From NCBI RefSeq assembly GCF_002214545.1, contig NZ_CP015105.1, positions 1,736,001 to 1,800,000 of the forward strand: a DNA stretch of 64,000 bases. The letters run 5' to 3'. The stretch is from Thermococcus thioreducens (GTDB lineage: Archaea > Methanobacteriota_B > Thermococci > Thermococcales > Thermococcaceae). This document shows positions 7,946 through 16,329 of this stretch, in pieces (position 1 is the stretch's first letter; every line of letters starts with the position of its first letter). The notes below the pieces were generated by a model. It saw nothing but the letters and a program-made list of their open reading frames with translations, was not told the origin of the DNA and did no database searches. Both the position numbers and the translations under genes were made by a program.

Positions 7946-8200
7946 CAGCCCGAACCTCTCCACGAATTCGGTAAAGTTGTGAATGCCAGCAAAGTTTGAA
8001 TAAACCGCGGGTTTACCCGTTGTGGAAGAATAGTGGGTTGCGAACGCCCTCGCGAGGCTGGTCTTCCCAACGGCCCTTGGTCCTATGATCGCCGCCCACC
8101 GTTTCTTTCCGAGGACAAGCTGATGCAACTGGGAAACTTCCTTCTCCCTGCCATACAACTCCTCAACTTTAATTATCGGGGTTTCTGGAAAGGGTTTCAT
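7940..8200 (-). pseudogene. N-terminal remnant of an archaeal AAA ATPase
   Basis: The first about 85 codons encode the start of an archaeal-type ATPase: KVEELYGREKEVSQLHQLV, then Walker A GPRAVGKTS. The protein then runs into the TnpB remnant and loses Walker B, the sensor and the C-terminal domains. The ATG at 8200 follows GGTGGATG and a minus-strand TATA-like CTTAAATAC (around 8240), so the promoter may still work and give a short product. A complete relative lies at 20835-22181. The breakpoint at about 7945 marks a deletion or insertion by the TnpB element. Confidence 0.8.
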
Positions 8201-8375
8201 ACCATCCACCACATTTTTTAAGATTAAAAAATCTGGTATTTAAGTGTTTTGAAGCTTTGAAATGGCCTAAGAGATGATTGGAAAGCCCATTACAGAGGAC
8301 TTTTAACGTGCTCAAAAAATTGGGTAATAATGAACATTAAGATTCATACAAAATCCAAAGGAGCGAGCGAAACCC

Positions 8376-8492
8376 CTAAATACTTCCACGCCGTACTAAA
8401 CCGGGTGGGGTCCGTTTTGTAGCAACGTCAACCTCGACGCTCTTCTTGAGAGGATGGAGGTGAAGCCCCCTTATTTTCTCCAGCAAGCTCAT
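8376..8492 (-). CDS. Short ORF of 38 codons, unknown, possibly truncated
   Basis: ATG at 8490-8492 overlaps the preceding gene's stop as TAAATG, the coupling used throughout this genome. The peptide begins MSLLEKIRGLHLHPLKKS and stops after 38 residues. Its composition is protein-like at the N-terminus, but the last 15 residues (RTPPGLVRRGSI) look like out-of-frame sequence. It may therefore be the 5' stub of a longer gene lost with the rearrangement next door. No family is recognised. Confidence 0.35.
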   Translation of the reverse strand: MSLLEKIRGLHLHPLKKSVEVDVATKRTPPGLVRRGSI

Positions 8493-8978
8493 TTACCTGC
8501 ACCATGCTCCTTTACACTTCCTCCCGTCCTTCCCGACGAGCTTCTCTAGGCTGAACTCCTTGCCCTCAAGGCTGTCCATGAGGAACTTCTCCCTGTTCTT
8601 CTCAAAGATCCAGAACACCTTGTAGGCTTGAGCCTCCCTGATTATCTCTATCCTCGGGAGCCACCACGAAACGACGCGGGAGTTGCCCCAGGTTATCGCG
8701 CTCTCGAAGGCCTTCATCTTTGCCTCCTCGTAGTCCACGAGCGGTTCCATAACCTTCTTCTCCTCGACATCCCACTCATAGAGATCTATGAAACCGTCCC
8801 CCCTCTCCGCCCCGAGGCGGTACAGGTCCACGTAAGCGAAGTAGTCAAAAACCCGGTCGCTTCTTCCCAGCCGCTTGTAGAACAGCCTGAGGTGGAATAT
8901 GTGGTAAGGGTACAGCACGAAGTCTGGATTCGAGGTTTCTCCGGGTTTGAATATCGGCCGCATGACCATGACCTTCAT
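8493..8978 (-). CDS. Conserved-looking hypothetical protein, 161 residues
   Basis: A soluble protein rich in aromatic and charged residues (DFVLYPYHIFHLRLFYKRLG, SWWLPRIEI) with a Cys pair near the end (KCKGAWC). No signal peptide or membrane helix is visible. The start at 8978 lies 4 bases after GGGGTGG; an internal ATG two codons on is possible. It is followed with TAAATG overlap by the 38-codon ORF and was probably the first gene of an operon that has since been cut. No known domain is recognised. Confidence 0.6.
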   Translation of the reverse strand: MKVMVMRPIFKPGETSNPDFVLYPYHIFHLRLFYKRLGRSDRVFDYFAYVDLYRLGAERGDGFIDLYEWDVEEKKVMEPLVDYEEAKMKAFESAITWGNSRVVSWWLPRIEIIREAQAYKVFWIFEKNREKFLMDSLEGKEFSLEKLVGKDGRKCKGAWCR

Positions 8979-9053
8979 AATCCACCCCTGTCATTGTTCA
9001 TCAGATATGTTATTAACTGTTATCCTTTGTTTGTCACAATATTCCAACATTCC

Positions 9054-9069
9054 GTTCCTGACCGGGAAC
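9054..9069. promoter_or_regulatory. Inverted repeat upstream of the proline symporter genes
   Basis: GTTCC-TGACCG-GGAAC is a perfect 5-bp inverted repeat with a 6-base spacer. It lies just upstream of the TATA element TTTATATTTTTAT (9083-9095). The 8-mer AACTGTTA occurs at 9015 and again at 9067, overlapping this site. Position upstream of BRE/TATA would suit an activator. Inference only. Confidence 0.35.
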
Positions 9070-9156
9070 TGTTAAACCAATATGTTTATATTTTTATGCA
9101 CCTATATTGTGGACTGATGTCCCTTAATTCACACCGATGTATCGAGGTGAAGTAAG

Positions 9157-9336
9157 ATGGGCTTGAGTGGTTCGGCCTGGGCAACTCTGCTGGTGCCCAC
9201 TCTTTTGGGAATTTTGACAATGTTGCTCTACGGCTACTGGGACAGGATAACCGGCAAGGAGTACTACGTAGACGACGAGATCCTGGCCTACGACGAAGAC
9301 CTCATGACAACGCTTAGGGAGGAGGGTAAGCTATGA
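9157..9336 (+). CDS. Small membrane subunit of a sodium/solute symporter
   Basis: A 59-residue protein, MGLSGSAWATLLVPT..., with one membrane helix (about residues 7-27) and an acidic cytoplasmic tail. The ATG at 9157 follows GAGGTGAAG. The stop overlaps the start of the SSS transporter as ATGA, which indicates coupled translation and a stoichiometric partner. Small one-helix companions of SSS-family carriers are known in other lineages (for example the YjcH/DUF4212-type partners of acetate carriers). This one is not obviously homologous to those, so 'accessory subunit' is an inference from position. Confidence 0.7.
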   Translation: MGLSGSAWATLLVPTLLGILTMLLYGYWDRITGKEYYVDDEILAYDEDLMTTLREEGKL

Positions 9337-10952
9337 ACGCCGGAATACTCCTCGGTTTCCTCGTTTACCTGGCTCTGCTGGCCTACATCGGCTGGTGGGC
9401 CAACAGATACACCAAGACAGAGGACCAGTACTTCGTCGGCGGTAGAAGGGTTCACGTCTTAGCCGCGACGCTCTCGGACAAGGCCAGTGATTTCAGCGGC
9501 TGGCTGATGCTGGGCTATCCAGGAGCGGCTTTTAAGAGCGGCCTCGGTGCCTTCTGGGCGGCCATCGGCTGTCTCTTCGGCACCCTCGCCGATTACGTCC
9601 TCATTGGCCCGAGGCTGAGAATCTACGCGGGTAAATTCAGGGCCATAACTGTCCCTGACTACCTTGAAGCCAGGCTCAAGGACGACACCAAGCTGATAAG
9701 AATACTGAGTGCCCTGATAATCATCATCTTCATGACGGCTTATGTGGCCGCCCAGTTCACTGCAGGAGGCAAGACCTTCGCGGAGGGCTTCGGCATAAGC
9801 GACAACATGGGGATACTCATTACCGTCATCATACTGACGGCCTACGTCATCACCGGTGGATTCTTCGCGGTCGTGTGGACCGACGTCGTTCAGGCCACGT
9901 TTATGCTGCTGACGCTTATTATAGTCCCCTTCCTTGCGCTGTCAAAAATAGGAGGCTTTGAGAGGGCCACGGAGATAATAGCCTCAGCTGACCCAACGAA
10001 GCTCCACCCCTTCGGGGGCGCCACCGGACTCGCCGCCATAGTCTTCGCCATAGGCTATGCCTCGTGGATAGTCGGCTACCTCGGCCAGCCCCACATAGTC
10101 ACCCGTTACATGAGCGTTGAAGACCCGAGGAAGCTCAGGAGGCCGGGCATATTCATCAGCGGCACATGGACGATACTCGTCCTCTGGGGAGCGTTCTTTG
10201 CAGGATTCCTTGGATTTGCCATGTATCAGGCTGGAATACTGCAGGTCAGCGATCCGGAGAAGGTCATTCCCGCTATGGCGGTTGAGCTCATGCCGAGCTG
10301 GCTTGCGGGCTTCGTCATAGCCGGTATAATCTCTGCGGTCATGAGTACGGCAGATTCACAGCTCCTCGTCGCTTCCTCGGCCATAGCGAGGGACTTCTAC
10401 CACAAGGTTCTCGGCAAGGAGCTCGGGAAGAAGCAGATGGTCAACATATCAAGGCTCGTCGTTGCCGGCGTTGCCCTCGTCGGCCTCTGGTTCGCCATCA
10501 CCGGCCCGAAGGTCATCTACCAGATGGTCGCAACGGCCTGGGGAGGTTTAGCCGTCGGCTTCGGTCCGATACTCACCCTGAGCCTCTGGTGGAAGAGGGC
10601 CACCAAGGAGGGAGCAATAGTCGGAATGGCCTACGGTCTGGTCAGCGAGGTTCTCCTGGAGGCCAAGGTGTACGGCTGGGCATTCAACCCGGACGCTCCA
10701 GGCTTCTTTGGAACAATTGGTGGCTGGTTCAACGGCATACCGGTGTTCTTCATCAACTTCTTCGTGACGCTGGTGGTAATAATAATCGTCAGCCTCCTCA
10801 CCAAGCCGCCGGAGGACGCCGTCAAGCTCCACGAGGAGATATTCAGAAAGGTTCCCATCGAGGGAACCGGCAAGAAGACCATCACCGAGACCAGGGCCAA
10901 GAGCCAGGTAGAGAACGTTGCCGAGTTCGTTCTCGCCAAGGGGCTCGCCTGA
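9333..10952 (+). CDS. putP: Sodium:solute symporter (SSS family), probable Na+/proline carrier
   Basis: A 539-residue SSS-family protein with about 13 membrane helices. Family features include SDKASDFSGWLMLGYPG in helix 2 (Na+ and substrate site of PutP-type carriers), VTRYMSVEDPRKLRRPG, and the Na2-site-like ISAVMSTADSQLLVASSAIARDF. It resembles PutP more than the glucose carriers. It stands directly before the two proline dehydrogenase genes with the same orientation, supporting L-proline as substrate. The C-terminus (about 60 residues) is charged and cytoplasmic. A T-rich stretch (10963-10970) follows as a likely terminator. Confidence 0.88.
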   Translation: MNAGILLGFLVYLALLAYIGWWANRYTKTEDQYFVGGRRVHVLAATLSDKASDFSGWLMLGYPGAAFKSGLGAFWAAIGCLFGTLADYVLIGPRLRIYAGKFRAITVPDYLEARLKDDTKLIRILSALIIIIFMTAYVAAQFTAGGKTFAEGFGISDNMGILITVIILTAYVITGGFFAVVWTDVVQATFMLLTLIIVPFLALSKIGGFERATEIIASADPTKLHPFGGATGLAAIVFAIGYASWIVGYLGQPHIVTRYMSVEDPRKLRRPGIFISGTWTILVLWGAFFAGFLGFAMYQAGILQVSDPEKVIPAMAVELMPSWLAGFVIAGIISAVMSTADSQLLVASSAIARDFYHKVLGKELGKKQMVNISRLVVAGVALVGLWFAITGPKVIYQMVATAWGGLAVGFGPILTLSLWWKRATKEGAIVGMAYGLVSEVLLEAKVYGWAFNPDAPGFFGTIGGWFNGIPVFFINFFVTLVVIIIVSLLTKPPEDAVKLHEEIFRKVPIEGTGKKTITETRAKSQVENVAEFVLAKGLA

Positions 10953-10993
10953 CACCCTCTCTATTTTTCTCCGCCATTTCTTACGCTATTCCG

Positions 10994-11074
10994 AGTCTTA
11001 AAAGACTAACCTATGGTTTTAAACCATTTTTGGCCAACCTAACGTTTATAAGCATCTCCGTTCACATATGAACG
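10994..11074. promoter_or_regulatory. PDH1 promoter with three stacked palindromes
   Basis: Between the symporter and the dehydrogenase genes lie AGTCTT-AA-AAGACT (10994-11007), ATGGTT-TTA-AACCAT (11013-11027) and CGTTCA-CATA-TGAACG (11059-11074), all perfect inverted repeats. The TATA element CGTTTATAAGC (11043-11053) falls between the second and third. The third palindrome covers the expected transcription start, a repressor position; the first may partly be a terminator of the symporter gene. The second resembles the GGTTT...AAACC palindrome in the Lrp-gene promoter (5946-5960). Confidence 0.5.
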
Positions 11075-11101
11075 TACGTCAAAGTTTTTTGAGGTGGGAG
11101 C

Positions 11102-12601
11102 ATGAGACCGCTCGACCTGACAGGGAAAGACCCTTCTAGAAGGGTTACAATCTACTTTGAAGGTCAGCCCCTGGAAGCCTACGAAGGGGAAAAGCTCACC
11201 GTTGCCCTCCTGGCCAACGGGATATACTGGCTAACGACCAGCACGGAGGGCAGGAAAAGGGGAGCGTTCACCTTCGGCCCGGTTCCGGTTGTTCTCAACG
11301 GGATCAAAAACATCAACGGGAGGAAGACCAAGGTCAAGGACGGCATGAGGATAGAGCGCCAGAACTACGGAGAGTTCCAAGAAACTGTGGAGATCGACGA
11401 GGGCAAGCCCGTTGAGAGGCTGGTCGTTGACGTGGCGGTCATTGGCGGGGGGCCTGCAGGGATAGGTGCAGTACTTGAGGTTCAGGAGCACCTAACCGCG
11501 GCAATAATCGAGGAGAAGGGCTGGCTCGGAGGAGACCTGTGGCTCAAGGGCCTGCCCCAGGAAGGGTTCGGTGACCCAAAGAAGGCCGTTAAAGAGCTCA
11601 CCGGAAAATTCAATGAAAACGTCCGGGTGTTTAAAGGCACGATAGCCCTCGGCGTCTTCGACAAGGGCGAGTATTTCCTGGTGCCGATAGTTACCGGGAA
11701 AAACCAGCTCATCGAGCTGATGGCCAAGCGCGTCGTTCTTGCCGTTGGTGCGGTTGACAACATCCTCCTCTTCGAGAACAACGAGTTCCCTGGTGTTTTC
11801 AGGCGCGATTTCGCCCTTGAGGTCATGAACGTCTGGGGTGTCGCCCCGGGAAAGAAAGTAGCAGTGGTGGGCAGCAGGCCCGAGGATATAGTCCCAGAAC
11901 TTGAACGCTGGGGAATTGAGTACGTGATAGTGCCCAATCCAAAGCGCGTTGAGGGGAGCGAGAGAGTCGAGAGGCTCATCGACATGAACGGGCACGTTTA
12001 CGAGGTGGATGCTGTCATCGTCTCCGACGGGAGGAGGCCGGACATCAACCCGATAACCCAGGCCGGCGGAAAGCTGAAGTTCAAGCGCGGCTACTACATG
12101 CCCGTCCTCGACTCCCGGCACAGGATACGCGACGGCATATACGTCGCCGGGAGTGCGGTCTCCATAAAGCCGCACTACGCAAACTACCTTGAGGGAAGGC
12201 TTGTCGGGGCGTACATTCTCAGGGAGTTCGGCTTTGATTCAAACCCGTGCCTTTACGAAGAAAAGCTGAAGGAGTACGAACCGATTCCTATGGCGGTTCA
12301 CCGGATACCCTTCGAGAGCTTAAACCTTGAGGACGTCCAGATATGCGGCTGCGACGTTTCCCTGAAGAAGGTCGACGATGTTGTTAGGAGCGGGATAACA
12401 GACCTGCAGATAATCAAGCGCCTTACCCACCTCGCGATGGGCTTCTGCCAGGGACGCTTCTGCCTCTTCAACGGGGCAGTGGTGGTCTCGCAGAGAACGG
12501 GCTCAGATATGAGCCACATCGACCTTCCTGTGGCCAGGCCGCCGCTGAAGAACGTCAGGATGAAGGTCACTGCCGAGGGGGTGAAAGAATATGCCGAGTA
12601 A
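11102..12601 (+). CDS. L-proline dehydrogenase PDH1 alpha subunit (flavoprotein)
   Basis: A 499-residue NAD(FAD)-dependent dehydrogenase-like subunit of the dye-linked L-proline dehydrogenase family. The N-terminal 100 residues align with the Fer2-type domain of sarcosine oxidase alpha and PDH alpha subunits, but the Cys positions are lost (GAFTFGPVPVVLNG). An FAD Rossmann motif GGGPAGIG lies around residue 119. The C-terminal BFD-type region CGCDVSL ... CQGRFC can hold a [2Fe-2S] cluster. The partner beta subunit overlaps by 11 bp. In P. horikoshii PDH1 is an alpha4/beta4 complex in which beta oxidises proline and alpha passes electrons on; the same role is inferred. Confidence 0.85.
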   Translation: MRPLDLTGKDPSRRVTIYFEGQPLEAYEGEKLTVALLANGIYWLTTSTEGRKRGAFTFGPVPVVLNGIKNINGRKTKVKDGMRIERQNYGEFQETVEIDEGKPVERLVVDVAVIGGGPAGIGAVLEVQEHLTAAIIEEKGWLGGDLWLKGLPQEGFGDPKKAVKELTGKFNENVRVFKGTIALGVFDKGEYFLVPIVTGKNQLIELMAKRVVLAVGAVDNILLFENNEFPGVFRRDFALEVMNVWGVAPGKKVAVVGSRPEDIVPELERWGIEYVIVPNPKRVEGSERVERLIDMNGHVYEVDAVIVSDGRRPDINPITQAGGKLKFKRGYYMPVLDSRHRIRDGIYVAGSAVSIKPHYANYLEGRLVGAYILREFGFDSNPCLYEEKLKEYEPIPMAVHRIPFESLNLEDVQICGCDVSLKKVDDVVRSGITDLQIIKRLTHLAMGFCQGRFCLFNGAVVVSQRTGSDMSHIDLPVARPPLKNVRMKVTAEGVKEYAE

Positions 12602-13751
12602 AGAGCTCCCCGGGAGGAGTGAGATAGTTATCATCGGCGGGGGAATCGTCGGCGTAACCCTCGCCCACGAGCTTGCCAGGCGCGGTGAGGAGGTCACGGT
12701 AATAGAGAAGCGCTTCATCGGTTCCGGCTCGACCTTCCGCTGTGGGACGGGGATAAGGCAGCAGTTCAACGACGAAGCCAACGTCCAGGTCATGAAGCGC
12801 TCCGTCGAGCTGTGGAAGCGCTATAGCGAGGAGTACGGCTTCTCCTTCGAGCAGACCGGCTACCTCTTCCTGCTCTACGACGACGATGAGGTTGCCGAGT
12901 TCAAGGAGAACATAGCGATACAGAACCGCTTCGGCGTCCCCACGAGGCTCATAACTCCCGAGGAGGCCAAGGAGATAGTCCCGCTCCTCGACATAAGCGA
13001 GGTTATCGCCGCTTCCTGGAACCCCACCGACGGAAAGGCAGACCCCTTCTATGCCACGGCTGCCTTTGCCCTCAACGCCGAGCGCTTTGGCGCCAAGCTC
13101 GTTGAGTACACCGAGGTCAAGGACTTCATAACCGAGAACGGCGAGATTAAAGGTCTGAAGACGAGCAGGGGAGTCATAAAGACGGGCATCGTTGTGAACG
13201 CCACCAACGCGTGGGCCAAGCTCATCAACGCGATGGCCGGGATAAAGACCCACATACCGATAGAGCCCTACAAGCACCAGGCGGTGATAACCCAGCCCAT
13301 CAAGAAAGGGGCCATCAAGCCTATGGTCATCTCCTTCAAATATGGCCACGCATACCTCACCCAGACGGCCCACGGCGGCATCGTTGGAGGCGTTGGTTAC
13401 GAGCTCGGGCCAACCTACGACCTCAACCCAACCTATGAGTTTATGCGCGAGGTGAGCTACTACTTCACCAAGATAGTTCCCGCCCTGAGGGAACTCCTCA
13501 TACTGAGGACGTGGGCGGGCTACTACGCCAAGACTCCCGACAGCAACCCGGCGATAGGAAAGATCGAGGAACTGGACGACTACTATATTGCAGCAGGCTT
13601 CAGCGGTCACGGCTTCATGATGGCGCCGGCGGTGGCGGAGATGGTCGCCGACCTCATAACCAGGGGAGGAACCAGCCTACCAGTTGAATGGTACGACCCG
13701 TACCGCTTCGAAAGGGGAGAACTCCGCGGACAGGCGCTCCAGATGGGCTGA
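12591..13751 (+). CDS. L-proline dehydrogenase PDH1 beta subunit (catalytic)
   Basis: A 386-residue DAO-family flavoenzyme that oxidises L-proline to 1-pyrroline-5-carboxylate and passes electrons to the alpha subunit. N-terminal FAD motif IIGGGIVGVTLAHELARRGEE; then FIGSGSTFRCGTGIRQQF, the glycine/sarcosine-oxidase-type flavin segment; and a C-terminal AAGFSGHGFMMAPAV motif that closes the FAD site. It starts inside the alpha gene (ATGCCGAGTAA overlap). It is close in sequence to the PDH2 beta subunit at 37071-38237, which has the same motifs except for an altered FAD loop. Symporter, alpha and beta thus form a compact proline uptake and oxidation module. Confidence 0.87.
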   Translation: MPSKELPGRSEIVIIGGGIVGVTLAHELARRGEEVTVIEKRFIGSGSTFRCGTGIRQQFNDEANVQVMKRSVELWKRYSEEYGFSFEQTGYLFLLYDDDEVAEFKENIAIQNRFGVPTRLITPEEAKEIVPLLDISEVIAASWNPTDGKADPFYATAAFALNAERFGAKLVEYTEVKDFITENGEIKGLKTSRGVIKTGIVVNATNAWAKLINAMAGIKTHIPIEPYKHQAVITQPIKKGAIKPMVISFKYGHAYLTQTAHGGIVGGVGYELGPTYDLNPTYEFMREVSYYFTKIVPALRELLILRTWAGYYAKTPDSNPAIGKIEELDDYYIAAGFSGHGFMMAPAVAEMVADLITRGGTSLPVEWYDPYRFERGELRGQALQMG

Positions 13752-13890
13752 AGTTTTTCTTTTCTCCCTCGTTGTATCTCTCTTTTGAAAATCTTGCCGT
13801 CCGCTGCTAGGATGCAGTAAACCACTCAACCAGCCTTTGAGCAGGAAAGTGATACTTTTTTAAGGCTTAAAATCCATACTATATACTAGA

Positions 13891-15198
13891 ATGAAACGGA
13901 CGGTAACAGTCAAACTCCAGCCCTCAAAAACCCAAGAGAAAGCCCTTTTCGAGTTATCAGATATTAGCGCTAAGGCTTGGAACAGAGCAAACCACCTGAG
14001 GAGACAGGAATACTTTCAGGGAACCCCCATTGACTTCCTGAAAACTCAGAAAACCGTTTATGAGGAGTTTAAACGGGAAATCGGTTCAGTCACAGTCCAA
14101 CAAATCTGTCGCAAAAACGCCGAGGCATGGCGTTCGTTTTTCTCCCTCCTGCGGAAGAAGCGGAATGGAGAACTCCCCAACTGGTTCAAACCAAAACCAC
14201 CAAACTATCTCAAAGAAGATGGGAGGAGAAAAGCCTTAATCGTTCTCAGAAACGACCAGTACAGGATTGAGGGGAACAAGCTGGTTCTCAAAGGCCTTGG
14301 CAAATTCAAACGCCTTGAAATCCAGTTCAAGGGCAGAATTCATTTGAAAGGCAAGCGAGGGCGTTTAGAAATAACTTATGACGAGGTTAAACGCAAATGG
14401 TACGCTCACATCAGCGTTACGGTGAAGGAAAAACTCGAAGGCGGGGAGTGGATTGAATTCCCGAGAATTCCAAAGGGAAACCTCTCCGCTGGGATAGACT
14501 TGGGAGTGAACAACTTAATGGCCGTTTACGTGGAGAGTGGAGAAAGCTTTCTTGTGAATGGGAGACCTCTCAAAAGCATTGACTTCTACTGGCGGAGGAG
14601 AATAGCGGACTACCAGTCCAAACTCAATAAGAATGGAGCTAAAACAAGTAGGAAACTCAAAAGAATGCACGAGAGGGCCAAACTTCAGGCAAAGCACTAC
14701 ATTAACACTGCTGTGAGGCAAACTGTCAGGAGGCTTTACGAATTGGGAGTTTCTAAGATTGTGATCGGCTATCCTAAGGGAATAGCTCGGAACTCTGATA
14801 AGGGTAAGAAGCAGAATTTTATCCTCTCTCACGTCTGGCGGTTCAATTACATGATTAAACGCCTTACTGAAGTTGCTGAGGAGTATGGTATTCGGGTTTT
14901 GGTTGTTAATGAGGCTTTCACTTCGAAGACATGCCCCGTTTGTGGGAAGCCTCACAAAGGGGCTCGCTTTGTTAGAGGATTGTTTAAGTGTCCCGCAACG
15001 GGGCTTATCTTTAACGCGGATTTAGTTGGTGCTTTTAACATTTTGAGGAAGGTTGTGGAAACCATAACCCCGAACTTGGGTGGCCTATACGCCCAAGGGA
15101 GGGGTAACCGGCCTAAGACCGGGCCAGAGGGGCTCGAAGAACCCGTTTTAATGGGTTCCCTGATGAGAACCCCTCGAACCTCTCCGCATGGGGTTTAA
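13891..15198 (+). CDS. tnpB: TnpB RNA-guided nuclease with displaced RuvC glutamate
   Basis: A 435-residue full-length TnpB (OrfB). N-terminal helix-turn-helix and WED-like region (1-195), RuvC-I AGIDLGVNN with Asp203, RuvC-III NADLVGAFNIL with Asp377. The usual RuvC-II glutamate is absent: the strand reads IVIGYPKGI (290-298). A conserved-looking Glu341 lies before the zinc finger, in VVNEAFTSKTCPVCG. A rearranged active site of this kind has been described for some TnpB and Fanzor proteins, so this may be active. The zinc finger has three clear Cys (CPVC ... KCPATG). The 3' end overlaps the omega-RNA-like region. The TATA is CTATATAC at 13880-13887, giving a very short leader. Confidence 0.9.
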   Translation: MKRTVTVKLQPSKTQEKALFELSDISAKAWNRANHLRRQEYFQGTPIDFLKTQKTVYEEFKREIGSVTVQQICRKNAEAWRSFFSLLRKKRNGELPNWFKPKPPNYLKEDGRRKALIVLRNDQYRIEGNKLVLKGLGKFKRLEIQFKGRIHLKGKRGRLEITYDEVKRKWYAHISVTVKEKLEGGEWIEFPRIPKGNLSAGIDLGVNNLMAVYVESGESFLVNGRPLKSIDFYWRRRIADYQSKLNKNGAKTSRKLKRMHERAKLQAKHYINTAVRQTVRRLYELGVSKIVIGYPKGIARNSDKGKKQNFILSHVWRFNYMIKRLTEVAEEYGIRVLVVNEAFTSKTCPVCGKPHKGARFVRGLFKCPATGLIFNADLVGAFNILRKVVETITPNLGGLYAQGRGNRPKTGPEGLEEPVLMGSLMRTPRTSPHGV

Positions 15199-15227
15199 CC
15201 CCTCGCCATTGGCGGGGAGGGGGTCAG
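15060..15227 (+). ncRNA. Probable omega-RNA scaffold at the right end of the TnpB element
   Basis: The last about 140 bases of tnpB and 29 bases beyond form a GC-rich foldable block: GGGGTAACCGGCCTAAGACCGGGCC, CGTTTTAATGGG-type and ACCCCTCGCC...GGCGGGGAGGGGGT stems. The same landmarks recur without any tnpB frame at 36790-36949 (GGGGTAA, GGCC, AAGACC, GGGGTT-AACCCC, GGCGGGGAGG). Conservation outside a shared coding frame points to RNA function. In characterised elements the omega-RNA lies exactly here, its guide being the flanking host sequence; here that flank would be the galactokinase promoter. Confidence 0.6.
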
Positions 15228-15233
15228 CCTTAA

Positions 15234-16328
<1,095 letters not shown>

Positions 16329-16329
16329 G

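Larger units (their letters stand above)
13793..15227 (+). mobile_element. IS200/IS605-type element carrying only TnpB
   Basis: Limits are deduced by comparison with the small element at 36578-36949. Both start with CTTGCC, eleven variable bases and GGATGCAGT, followed by a small imperfect hairpin (here CTCAA...TTGAG). Both end in GGCGGGGAGG-N-GGTCAG. This copy is about 1.4 kb and contains one gene, tnpB, with no tnpA, so it would need a transposase supplied in trans. It sits between the PDH1 beta gene and the galactokinase promoter, and its right end lies only about 10 bp from that promoter's TATA. Confidence 0.75.
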
